In this document: piece by piece, positions 1 to 6,148 of the stretch | How positions within the stretch are numbered: the first letter of the stretch is position 1 | Layout of the letters: every line of letters begins with the position of its first letter | Source: Microcaldota archaeon | GTDB taxonomy: Archaea > Micrarchaeota > Micrarchaeia > Micrarchaeales > Micrarchaeaceae | Direction of reading: 5' to 3' | Assembly: GCA_013330215.1 (NCBI GenBank) | Contig: DUIS01000055.1 | Location: 1 to 10,687 of the forward strand | DNA: 10,687 nucleotides | Made by a program: the position numbers and the translations under genes | The notes under the pieces: generated by a model | The model's input: only the letters and a program-made list of their open reading frames with translations | The model's database searches: none | Told to the model about the DNA's origin: nothing

Positions 1-337
1 CTAGCTTACTGCGCATGCTGCCCAGTTTGGCAAGCGGATCGTTCATGATCCCGAGCCTTTCTACGCTCCTGTAGCACGAGACGCACATGAGCCTGTTGCC
101 TATCGGCAGCCTGTCGAAGAAGTAGCTGCTGTATAACCTCGAGGGCAGCACGAACCTTGGCGCCCCATCCCATATCTCGCATCTGCACAGCGAGCATATG
201 TTACCCTTCTGCAGCTCCTTGCGCAGCTCATCCATGCAATCGCCGCAATAGAAAGAGTTGCGACTTATCGCCCTATCCCTAGTGGAAACGTCCGCTAGCC
301 TCCCACCCCTGCCACAAAGTCCAGATACAATCTCCAT
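1..337 (-). CDS. Cysteine-rich zinc-finger-like protein, N-terminal part (runs off left edge)
   Basis: An open frame of 112 codons starts at ATG 337-335 and is still open at base 1, so the C-terminus lies outside the window. An in-frame TGA just upstream (363-361) limits extension, and a GGGGAG stretch lies two bases before the ATG. The product has paired cysteines at 31/34 (CGDC), 48/51 (CSLC, with a further Cys53) and 85/88 (CVSC), plus a lone Cys8. Three CxxC pairs suggest one or two structural zinc sites, such as a zinc ribbon or treble clef. Between them is a basic and aromatic stretch (residues 60-82). I do not recognise a named family. Nucleic-acid binding or a protein-protein role is possible but not shown. 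It is divergent from the gene at 518 and has its own TATA element. Confidence 0.6.
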   Translation of the reverse strand, partial: MEIVSGLCGRGGRLADVSTRDRAISRNSFYCGDCMDELRKELQKGNICSLCRCEIWDGAPRFVLPSRLYSSYFFDRLPIGNRLMCVSCYRSVERLGIMNDPLAKLGSMRSKL

Positions 338-398
338 AACTCCCCACCAGTCTTCACGAAATCACCCAGAAATTACCCACAAGTATTGCGCGCACCCT

Positions 399-412
399 CA
401 TATAAATATTTT
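399..412 (-). promoter_or_regulatory. TATA-box promoter for the zinc-finger-like gene
   Basis: Read on the minus strand, this is an A/T-only run AAATATTTATAT in otherwise mixed sequence. An archaeal TATA box here would place the transcript start near 380 and give a leader of about 40 nt to the ATG at 337. The core is nearly palindromic, so it could also be read in the plus direction, but no plus-strand gene starts at a matching distance. Confidence 0.45.
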
Positions 413-458
413 TCCCCGATGCGTCGAAAATAGGCGAAAAGCGGAAGTAAGGGAGCAC

Positions 459-469
459 TATTTATAAAA
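459..469 (+). promoter_or_regulatory. TATA-box promoter upstream of the orphan gene at 518
   Basis: TATTTATAAAA follows a purine-rich stretch (GCGGAAGTAAGGG) that could hold a TFB-recognition element. It predicts a transcript start near 485-490, about 30 nt before the ATG at 518 and about 60 nt before the ATG at 548. Confidence 0.45.
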
Positions 470-507
470 CATGCACTTGGCTTCCACAGGCACGTATCTT
501 AGTCAGA

Positions 508-515
508 TATAAATA
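508..515 (+). promoter_or_regulatory. Second TATA-like element, immediately before ATG 518
   Basis: TATAAATA lies just ahead of the ATG at 518. If it is used, the transcript would start around 535 and translation would have to begin at the in-frame ATG at 548 with a leader of about 10 nt. It therefore bears on start choice for the downstream gene. It may be chance A/T richness. Confidence 0.3.
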
Positions 516-517
516 TT

Positions 518-1024
518 ATGGAGCTTCCAGTATATCCTAGTGAGTTTATGGCCAATACCACAAAGGCATCAACGCGCTCAGCAGTAACCATAACACCGTT
601 GCGGCAACCAATCCACAGCCTCAAAGAGGCAGAAAAATATCCCAACATCGCAGGATTTGCTAGAGTTGCTGCGGAAACCGATTTCCTGAAAGGGGACGCA
701 AGAAACAATATCGTGGTAGTCAGTTCCGATGACATAACCTTTACAGACAAAAACGGAAACAAAAAAGAGGCAAAAGAAATGGTAGGGGGTTGGTACAGAT
801 TTGATGGCAGCACTTTCAGGCAATCTACGGATACCGAATTAAGGGCTGTATCATGGTGGAATAAGGTGTATTTTACCGAAAAGGCATTGGGCGCTATTAA
901 AAACGGCCAGCGGCTCCTTGCCGTGGGCATAGACTACTTCGTCCGCTATCTCGAAGTCAATCCGGACATCAGGGAAGGCGATGAGGCCCGGGTGGCGCTC
1001 TTAAGCCAGGTTCCTCAGGAATAG
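518..1024 (+). CDS. Hypothetical protein, 168 aa (or 158 aa from ATG 548)
   Basis: I do not recognise this protein. It is soluble, with no signal peptide or membrane helix. The first 35 residues are Ser/Thr/Pro-rich and low in complexity. A mixed alpha/beta region follows, with a strand-like stretch NNIVVVSSDDITF, an acidic/basic turn DKNGNKKEAKE and aromatic clusters (GGWYRF, SWWNKVYF). The end, with REGDEARVALL, resembles a small beta-barrel edge, but this is only an impression. Two starts are possible. ATG 518 gives the longest frame but has no Shine-Dalgarno. ATG 548 has a GTGAG stretch four bases ahead and fits the TATA element at 508-515. The gene converges on trm1 with 7 nt between stop codons. 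Reading direction is supported by the long uninterrupted frame and the promoter elements; the overlapping minus frames lack any such context. Confidence 0.65.
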   Translation: MELPVYPSEFMANTTKASTRSAVTITPLRQPIHSLKEAEKYPNIAGFARVAAETDFLKGDARNNIVVVSSDDITFTDKNGNKKEAKEMVGGWYRFDGSTFRQSTDTELRAVSWWNKVYFTEKALGAIKNGQRLLAVGIDYFVRYLEVNPDIREGDEARVALLSQVPQE

Positions 1025-1031
1025 CGTGCGT

Positions 1032-2123
1032 CTACATCTTGATGCAGCGCTTCACCACATCTACTCCGGCATCGGTCTTTATCGCATTCTTGCCGAGGTG
1101 CGTCTTCGATGCACGGTATCCTTTCTTGGCAAGCCTTTCAATTACTAGGTTAGGGCTCACCGCGCCTATGCCCATCTTCTTGGTAAGCCTTGATATGGAA
1201 TAAAGCAACGGGTAATCGAATTCCGCAGATAGTCTGTCAAGGAACTCCAGGCTCTTGGCATCGAACCTTCCATCAGCAACGCCCTTCCTCATCCTGTCTG
1301 CCATAAGTTCCATTGTGCCCTTCTGGTAAAGGTTGCCTAACCAGATCTTTCCGGAAGTGTCCAGTTCCTTTCCGCACGCTTTACATCTGCCGACCTCAGG
1401 AAGTGTCGATTTCTGCGTGCCCCTGTAAAGGCATCCGTTGCAGTAATAGGCGTAGCCGAGTTCCCTCACAGAATCTGATGCAGCCTTCGGGCCGTGCCTC
1501 AGCCTGAGGAAGACGCGCATGTAATGCAGATACGAGAACGATAGCACAACCTCAACACCGAAATTGAACTGGGCGGCGATCCTTGTTATGTACCCTATCA
1601 GGAGCCGCAATGCGACCTCCTGGCAGAGCTCGTTGTGCATAGGCCTCGCATCATAAAGCCTTACGCATGCCCTGTAGTCTGCGCCGCAGAGCACAGCGGT
1701 GTCTGTCGCAGTTATCATTAGGTAAGTCCCGCCCCTAGACATCTTCATGAGGTCGTATATGTAAGGAGTGACACCGCCAAAGGGATCAAGGTCTATGAAA
1801 TCGAATTTATCCTTAGTGGTGTTGGCAAATTCCTGTATGCTTTTGTTAAGTACGGTTCCCTTTACCTTGTTAGCCGTAACATTCCTCTTCAATGAGGCAA
1901 ATGCCTTTCTGTTCATCTCCAGAAACACCACCTTCTTGGAATTGCTCTCATGGTAGTACCTGATGCCGCGTATGCCGGTAGCAGCTGTGGAATCAACGAT
2001 GCTGCTGCCCTTTTCCGCAAGCGCAGACACGAAAGCGGCGCTTATGTCGCGCGAGATTCGTGCCTCTGGATTCAGGAACGAGTCCTTTGTATACTTTATT
2101 GCAGCACTGCCCTCTTTGTACAT
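1032..2123 (-). CDS. trm1: tRNA (guanine(26)-N(2))-dimethyltransferase Trm1
   Basis: Trm1 uses S-adenosylmethionine to mono- and dimethylate guanine 26 (and G10 in some archaea) at the D-stem/anticodon-stem junction of tRNA. The 363-residue length is typical of archaeal Trm1. Family signatures occur in order: N18-P19 and R25-D26 (the NP...RD motif of the N-terminus), the SAM-binding stretch D44-STAATG-I51, an acidic residue at E69, the catalytic DLDPFG at 111-116, and TATDTAVLCG at 138-147. The C-terminal half carries a zinc site, Cys228-x2-Cys231 and Cys247-x2-Cys250. Near the end is a KTH...IKTDA segment that normally helps bind tRNA. It is the last gene of a minus-strand operon, with its ATG 5 nt after the DUF357 stop. 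The tRNA-Ala in this window has G26, the residue Trm1 modifies. No key motif is missing. Confidence 0.95.
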   Translation of the reverse strand: MYKEGSAAIKYTKDSFLNPEARISRDISAAFVSALAEKGSSIVDSTAATGIRGIRYYHESNSKKVVFLEMNRKAFASLKRNVTANKVKGTVLNKSIQEFANTTKDKFDFIDLDPFGGVTPYIYDLMKMSRGGTYLMITATDTAVLCGADYRACVRLYDARPMHNELCQEVALRLLIGYITRIAAQFNFGVEVVLSFSYLHYMRVFLRLRHGPKAASDSVRELGYAYYCNGCLYRGTQKSTLPEVGRCKACGKELDTSGKIWLGNLYQKGTMELMADRMRKGVADGRFDAKSLEFLDRLSAEFDYPLLYSISRLTKKMGIGAVSPNLVIERLAKKGYRASKTHLGKNAIKTDAGVDVVKRCIKM

Positions 2124-2128
2124 GTGAT

Positions 2129-2365
2129 CTAACCCTGCAACTCCCTTATCGCGTCAAGAAGCCCGTGCGCATAGCTTATACACGAGAATGACGTATAGAA
2201 ATCGCCCTTATCAAGGTAGCTTTTCGAATCCTTTGCGTACATCTGTGAAAGCTCCAGTATCCTTGAGACATTCTTGTCAGAGCCTTTAACAGAGGCTACA
2301 TTCTTGTTGAAAAGCTCTATGTCCTTCTCTATGCGCTTCCTTATATCATCGCTGCCTGATGCCAT
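2129..2365 (-). CDS. DUF357 family protein
   Basis: A 78-residue, predominantly helical, charged protein. The C-terminal half has the DUF357 pattern: an Ala-Lys-Asp-Ser-x-Ser-Tyr stretch, then KGDFYTSFSCISYAHGLLDA. This repeats the family's 'helix, Gly-Asp turn, helix with YAhGhLDA' layout. DUF357 proteins are small archaeal helical-hairpin proteins of unknown biochemical role, often near nucleotide or RNA genes. ATG 2365 lies 4 nt after the stop of the membrane-protein gene, and the intervening GAGG doubles as a short-spaced ribosome site. It lies 5 nt ahead of trm1, so the three are probably co-transcribed and possibly translationally coupled. No cysteine cluster or catalytic motif is visible. 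Whether it helps Trm1 or only shares its transcript cannot be told from sequence. Confidence 0.8.
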   Translation of the reverse strand: MASGSDDIRKRIEKDIELFNKNVASVKGSDKNVSRILELSQMYAKDSKSYLDKGDFYTSFSCISYAHGLLDAIRELQG

Positions 2366-2369
2366 CCTC

Positions 2370-2891
2370 TCACGAAACCAATTTTATGAACTTGTCGGGA
2401 TTTGATGGCGTGATAAGGTAGTGCTTTCCCTTTTTATCTGTTATGAGCACTCCGCCAGTCAGGTTTGTTATTATCACCTTTGTCCAACCAACGGTAGGTA
2501 TATAAAAATATCCCGAATAAAGGCTTGCCCCGAATCCCTTGAAGTAAAACGGAATCAGCGTCCGCTCGATCTTTGCGATGTCCTTTATCCCTAGATTGAT
2601 GACTGCAAACGCCGAACAGGAATGTATAAAGCCGTCTTTGACCTCATAAACCGTGTTATAGAAGCAGTAGGTGGTGACGCCTACGAGTACCACCGCAAAT
2701 GTCATCACTACTGTGAGTATGATTCCTGCGTATAGAACACTGAATACATTGCTAAAAAGAGCTATTGCAGCGTAAAGAACCGCCAGTAGTATAGTCAAAA
2801 GTAGATAGCCCCCGCCTATCCATTTGCTAATTCTCGGCCTATTTTTCATATCTTTCATCAAATCGCCCAAGGTCCTATAAAATACATGCAT
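2370..2891 (-). CDS. Two-helix membrane protein with bacterial-PH-like C-terminal domain
   Basis: The frame extends back to ATG 3008, but that part would overlap the P-loop coding sequence of the divergent kinase. I therefore start it at ATG 2891 (173 aa), just downstream of a TATA element; ATG 2858 and 2849 are alternatives. A basic N-terminus (residues 12-23) precedes two hydrophobic helices at about 25-46 and 52-75, joined by a very short loop. Residues 82-171 form a beta-rich domain: VYEVKDGFI, then IKDIAKIE, a Gly/Tyr-rich hairpin (GFGASLYSGYF), VIITNLTGGVLI and the end KGKHYLITPSNPDKFIKLV. The 'T...GVLITDKKGKHYLIxPxxPxxFIxLV' ending matches the bacterial PH-domain group (bPH), where it is usually a membrane-attached domain of unknown ligand. 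It heads the operon with DUF357 and trm1. I infer membrane association and assign no biochemical function. Confidence 0.65.
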   Translation of the reverse strand: MHVFYRTLGDLMKDMKNRPRISKWIGGGYLLLTILLAVLYAAIALFSNVFSVLYAGIILTVVMTFAVVLVGVTTYCFYNTVYEVKDGFIHSCSAFAVINLGIKDIAKIERTLIPFYFKGFGASLYSGYFYIPTVGWTKVIITNLTGGVLITDKKGKHYLITPSNPDKFIKLVS

Positions 2892-2894
2892 GTT

Positions 2895-2905
2895 ATTTAT
2901 ATTTA
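2895..2905 (+). promoter_or_regulatory. TATA-box promoter for the AK6-type kinase
   Basis: ATTTATATTTA predicts a transcript start near 2925, about 20 nt before the AUA codon at 2945. The stretch AAAGGG at 2932-2937 would lie in the leader, 7 nt from that codon. The A/T-rich island 2880-2930 serves both divergent genes. Confidence 0.4.
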
Positions 2906-2916
2906 CGAGAAATAAG

Positions 2917-2925
2917 TATATTAAT
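2917..2925 (-). promoter_or_regulatory. TATA-box promoter for the bPH membrane protein / DUF357 / trm1 operon
   Basis: On the minus strand this reads ATTAATATA. An archaeal TATA box here predicts a transcript start close to 2895, almost on the ATG at 2891. The mRNA would be leaderless or nearly so, which supports the shortened start chosen for the membrane protein. Confidence 0.4.
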
Positions 2926-2944
2926 CTCATTAAAGGGTCATAAA

Positions 2945-3529
2945 ATAGCGAAATCAATAGTAATAGGGGTAACCGGTACGCCCGCAGCTGGGAAGAGCAC
3001 ATTCGCAAAGGAGATACTTGGAGAGTTGCCGGAATCGGAAATGATAGAGCTCAATGACATAGTTGACAGGTTCAAGCTGTTTTCGGACGTAGACAAGCTC
3101 GGTTCAAAAATCGTCAGGCTGAAGGAACTTGAGGCAAAGATGGCCGAAATAATAAAGGAGAAGGGCATGAGCCGAAACATTATAGTCGTAGGACATCTTG
3201 TCCCGGAAATAAAGCTGAAATACGACCTGATTGTGGTGGTGCGGGTCAATCTCAAGGGTCTGATAAGCAGAATGGAACGCAGGAATTACCAGAAGGAGAA
3301 GATAAGGGAGAACCTCGTATCAGAATCGATAGACTATTGCGGCGTGAAATCAAGCGAGATGTGCGCCGAGACATACGAGATAGAGAACGAAGAGGAAAGA
3401 AGAAAGGTATTGAACTATATAAAAGAGAGAAGCGCAGGCAAATCCGCGAACAAACCAGAGGCAAAGGAGATAAGCAAGATGGATGAATTGCTAGAACTTG
3501 TGACAGAGGGGAACAGGTACGGCCTTTGA
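2945..3529 (+). CDS. AK6/Fap7-type adenylate kinase with apparent AUA start codon
   Basis: AK6-family P-loop kinases interconvert adenine nucleotides and, in yeast (Fap7) and archaea, assist small-subunit ribosome assembly. Counting from the AUA codon (194 aa), the Walker A motif GTPAAGKS is at 11-18, ELND at 35-38, the family's VVGHL at 81-85, and the LID-like R-x-E-R-R-N-Y-x-x-x-K-I-x-E-N at 109-123. A charged, Lys/Glu-rich tail closes the protein. The frame is open from 2831 but has no ATG, GTG or TTG before a TTG at 3026, which would delete the P-loop. AUA at 2945 gives a natural N-terminus (M-A-K-S-I-V-I-G-V-T-G-T-P), has AGGG 7 nt upstream and lies 20 nt after the predicted transcript start. 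A sequencing error converting ATG to ATA is the main alternative. It converges on cca with 8 nt between stops. Confidence 0.82.
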   Translation: MAKSIVIGVTGTPAAGKSTFAKEILGELPESEMIELNDIVDRFKLFSDVDKLGSKIVRLKELEAKMAEIIKEKGMSRNIIVVGHLVPEIKLKYDLIVVVRVNLKGLISRMERRNYQKEKIRENLVSESIDYCGVKSSEMCAETYEIENEEERRKVLNYIKERSAGKSANKPEAKEISKMDELLELVTEGNRYGL

Positions 3530-3537
3530 TTGCGCTC

Positions 3538-4950
3538 TTATATGGCGAACTTGTCAAGATGGGAGACGTAAAGCATCTTTGCATACCTCTCTGGTATTTT
3601 GTTAACGTACAAGGATGAGTTCTTGGCCTTGAGGTAAGAAGGCAGGCTTGTCTTCCTGTCGGATATGAATGAATTTATGAGCTCCTTAGGACTGGAGTAC
3701 TTCGACTTCTCTATCGAATAGAGCCTCCCGTTCTCAACGGAGATCAGCATAGACTTTTTGTGCGCCTTCATGAACCTTTCTGCTGCATCTGCCATCTCTA
3801 CGGTTGGACCTGTCACCTTCGCGGAGCTTATCTGCATGCTGTTTATGAAGAAACCCATCACCGCATCCTTCCCGTCCACATTCTGCAGCGATATTATCGG
3901 CTCGAAACCGTTCTTGCTGAGAAGCTCACAGATCCTTGTCCTTGCCTTCTTCAGCTGCTGCCATATTATCTCGTTCGCTATCTCGGGCACCTTGAAATGG
4001 AGCACGTACATGTCCGCGCCGAGCGCGCCCCTTAATGCGGCAAGCTTCCTTTCTGAGTAGACATCAGTTCCGCCCCTCCTGTAGAAGCTGTCTATTGACT
4101 GGCTCTTGATAAGGTTCCTGGACGCGATTACAAGCCTCGAGAGCGACTCATCAGACACGTTCGCAGCGACGTTCCTGTTGCTGTCAGTTGGGTCCACGAC
4201 AATGAGCCTCTTGCCGAAGAGCTTCAGCATCGATGCGGTGTTCTCGTTGTTCATGTCCCTGGATTTGCCGGTATTGATTATGAGCGGAAGCTTGAGGTTC
4301 GCCATTGCCGTAACCAGGTTCGCAAAAGTGCCATAATGATAAATAAGGAGCTCGCAGAGGTAACCGGAAAAGCCCTCCACCCTTGCCTCTGCCCCGTATA
4401 TACCATGGGCCTTGAGGAAGGCCTTCAGGACCCGGACCTCGTCACGCTGCCTCACATTGAGATTGGAGTTGACGAACTCGTTGTGCAGCTGAGTTCTGTC
4501 AACTGCAGTCCCCCTCTCCTCAGCATTTTTTATCTTGTAGGCTGGCACAATGTCAACGTTTATCCCGCGGTCTCCAAGGACCACCTTGGTGTAGGGGTGC
4601 TCGGCATACTTGACGGTGTAGGACTCGTTCCTCTTTTTATCCACTATGCCCTTGCCTATCTCCAGGCCCTTTTTCTCCACTACGCTTTCCTTCACGCTTC
4701 TTGGAAAGAGAAGGAATATGTCTATGTCGGAATTGCCCCTTATGTGCGTGCCGCGCGCTACCGACCCGGCAAGTATTATCTCAACGTTCCTCGGGGCTAG
4801 CCTCTTCAGCCTGCCCATTACCTCGTTTATCGCAAGCCTGGCGCTTGCAATCTCGCTCTCGGAAGGCTTTATGTCCTTCAGGACCTTCTTCAGGACAGAG
4901 TTGAGCTTCGCCTTACTGGAGTCGGAGAGTTTATAGTTTTCAGCATTCAT
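3538..4950 (-). CDS. cca: CCA-adding enzyme (class I, archaeal tRNA nucleotidyltransferase)
   Basis: This enzyme adds CCA to the 3' end of tRNAs from CTP and ATP without a nucleic-acid template. The 470-residue length fits archaeal class I enzymes. The nucleotidyltransferase signature is complete: Gly62-Ser63, then Asp75 and Asp77 in SDIDIF, and the third metal-binding carboxylate Asp133 in NVDIVPAY. The central domain follows with RTQLHNEFV, VRVLKAFLKAHGIYG and EGFSGYLCELLI, then VDPTDSNRNVAANVS, the archaeal linker to the tail and body domains that grip the tRNA elbow and acceptor stem. The C-terminal third is less conserved but full length. ATG 4950 has GTGAC four bases upstream and a TATA-like element 36-46 nt upstream. 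The gene stands alone on its strand. The neighbouring tRNA-Ala lacks an encoded CCA, as expected where this enzyme is needed. Confidence 0.95.
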   Translation of the reverse strand: MNAENYKLSDSSKAKLNSVLKKVLKDIKPSESEIASARLAINEVMGRLKRLAPRNVEIILAGSVARGTHIRGNSDIDIFLLFPRSVKESVVEKKGLEIGKGIVDKKRNESYTVKYAEHPYTKVVLGDRGINVDIVPAYKIKNAEERGTAVDRTQLHNEFVNSNLNVRQRDEVRVLKAFLKAHGIYGAEARVEGFSGYLCELLIYHYGTFANLVTAMANLKLPLIINTGKSRDMNNENTASMLKLFGKRLIVVDPTDSNRNVAANVSDESLSRLVIASRNLIKSQSIDSFYRRGGTDVYSERKLAALRGALGADMYVLHFKVPEIANEIIWQQLKKARTRICELLSKNGFEPIISLQNVDGKDAVMGFFINSMQISSAKVTGPTVEMADAAERFMKAHKKSMLISVENGRLYSIEKSKYSSPKELINSFISDRKTSLPSYLKAKNSSLYVNKIPERYAKMLYVSHLDKFAI

Positions 4951-4985
4951 AGCGTCACAATTTGAAATCTATACACAGTAGAAGC

Positions 4986-4996
4986 TATTAAAATAT
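4986..4996 (-). promoter_or_regulatory. TATA-box promoter for cca
   Basis: On the minus strand ATATTTTAATA predicts a transcript start near 4966 and a leader of about 15 nt carrying the GTGAC ribosome site before ATG 4950. Confidence 0.4.
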
Positions 4997-5061
4997 GGTC
5001 TAACTCAGAAAAAATTCTAGCAAATCTTTACAAGTCTCGTACTTCAACAGTAGAAATAAAT

Positions 5062-5071
5062 ACTTATATTA
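5062..5071 (+). promoter_or_regulatory. TATA-box promoter for the homing endonuclease gene
   Basis: ACTTATATTA in an A/T-rich stretch (5050-5080) predicts a start near 5092, right at the TTG codon. An overlapping AATAAATACTT at 5055-5065 would start about ten bases earlier and include the GTGAT at 5085-5089, a match to the archaeal ribosome-binding consensus. The rest of 4951-5092 shows no further gene. Confidence 0.4.
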
Positions 5072-5092
5072 CGAATATTCATCTGTGATGTC

Positions 5093-6148
5093 TTGTCACC
5101 AAAACGTATACGGCTTAAAGACGACTTCCGCCTGAAACTATTCGAGAATACTCTATCAAAAACCAATCTATCATTATTTGAATTAAGTAAGAAACTAAAT
5201 TGTAGCTATTCCGGAATCAAGACTTGGCGGTCTGGTGGACGCTTGATACCAGAAGATGTCTTCACACTCTTGTTAAATATCGCAGATGAAAAAATTAGAA
5301 ATGAAGCGCATAATAATATTGTTAGTAGATACGACTCGAATTGGGGTGCAAAATTAGGTGGCGACAACTCTTATAAGAACCGCAAAAAACAAATTTACTC
5401 AAACATGAGATATATTAGAAGTTTCAGGCAATCCCCCAAAATCCCAAAAGATTCAGAAATAGATACCGACATATGGGAACTTATCGGTATATGTTTGGGG
5501 GACGGGTGCCTATCTAAATACTTTTCAAAATATGAAAACAGATGGCAGTACGAAGTTCTTTTTACTGGAAATCTAAAAGACGATACCAAATATTATGAAG
5601 ATTGCATAATACCCATCCTACGATCAAAATTTGATTTGCGCACAAATTACCATGCAAGAACGAAAGAAAATGTTATCTACATCGCCATAAAAAGCAAAAG
5701 AATATTCAATTTTTTTAAACTGCTGGGTATGCCTGTTGGAAAAAAGAAAGACAAAATAAGAATTACAAATACGATGTTTAACAGTTCCTCAAACATCAAA
5801 GCTGCAATACTAAGAGGCTTACTAGATACGGACGGTCATATCTTTGCAAGAAAAGATGAAGACTATAAATATCCCCATTTAAAGATAACGAGTGCAAGTA
5901 ATAAATTTCTTAATGATATAAAAATTCTAATAAATGAATTTAATATGCCTGCATATATACACGGTGATGATGTTTTAATAAGAGGTAGTAAAAATCTCAA
6001 AAAATGGATGAAGATTATTGGTTCTTCCCATCCAATTAATAATTATAGATATAAACAATGGTTAGAAACAGGTAAATTATTGCCAAAACATCAACTCTCT
6101 TTTGAGTTACCTAATATACAAGATAAAAATCATATCAAGGGCTCGTAG
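5093..6148 (+). CDS. LAGLIDADG homing endonuclease, free-standing, overlapping tRNA-Ala
   Basis: Homing endonucleases cut a long specific DNA site so that their own gene is copied into it. This 351-residue protein has both LAGLIDADG helices: ELIGICLGDG at 129-138 (catalytic Asp137) and AILRGLLDTDG at 238-248 (catalytic Asp247), spaced as in single-chain pseudo-dimers. Residues 20-63 look like a helix-turn-helix (LSLFELSKKLNCSYSGIKTWRSG), probably an added DNA-binding domain. Residues 83-100 form a WG...GG..Y+NRKK linker common next to such domains. TTG 5093 is the start; upstream frames give no ATG. The gene is AT-rich: 19 of 60 G/C at 5281-5340 and 11 of 60 at 5881-5940, against 37 of 60 at 4381-4440 in cca, suggesting transfer. 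The last codons (K-G-S-stop) lie in the tRNA, which supplies the TAG. Both motif aspartates are intact, so activity is plausible; the target site is unknown. Confidence 0.88.
   Translation: MSPKRIRLKDDFRLKLFENTLSKTNLSLFELSKKLNCSYSGIKTWRSGGRLIPEDVFTLLLNIADEKIRNEAHNNIVSRYDSNWGAKLGGDNSYKNRKKQIYSNMRYIRSFRQSPKIPKDSEIDTDIWELIGICLGDGCLSKYFSKYENRWQYEVLFTGNLKDDTKYYEDCIIPILRSKFDLRTNYHARTKENVIYIAIKSKRIFNFFKLLGMPVGKKKDKIRITNTMFNSSSNIKAAILRGLLDTDGHIFARKDEDYKYPHLKITSASNKFLNDIKILINEFNMPAYIHGDDVLIRGSKNLKKWMKIIGSSHPINNYRYKQWLETGKLLPKHQLSFELPNIQDKNHIKGS
6112..6119 (+). promoter_or_regulatory. TATA-box promoter of tRNA-Ala, inside the endonuclease coding region
   Basis: TAATATAC is centred about 24 nt before the mature tRNA 5' end at 6139, the spacing expected for an archaeal tRNA promoter. 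It lies within the codons for residues near 340-343 of the endonuclease, so the two genes share sequence for both promoter and 5' end. Confidence 0.45.

Noticed and set aside
471..512. Thirteen-codon frame starting ATG 471 that could be an upstream leader peptide
   Set aside because: It begins right behind the TATA box at 459-469, so it would lie upstream of the predicted transcript start.
499..930. Minus-strand frame of 143 codons opposite the orphan gene
   Set aside because: The product looks like composition noise (Phe/Ser/Leu-rich), and the promoter elements favour the plus-strand frame. Since the plus-strand protein is itself an orphan, this rejection is less firm than the others.
2892..3008. 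N-terminal extension of the bPH membrane protein to ATG 3008
   Set aside because: It would overlap the P-loop coding region of the divergent kinase and both promoters. The extension reads as an arbitrary hydrophobic stretch.
5028..5048. CAAG...CTCGTA near 5030-5041 resembles the tRNA 5' region CAAGGGCTCGTA, possibly a partial direct repeat flanking the endonuclease gene
   Set aside because: The match is broken by a length difference and stops after a few bases. Ten matching bases in a 1.1-kb interval are not enough to claim an attachment site or target duplication.
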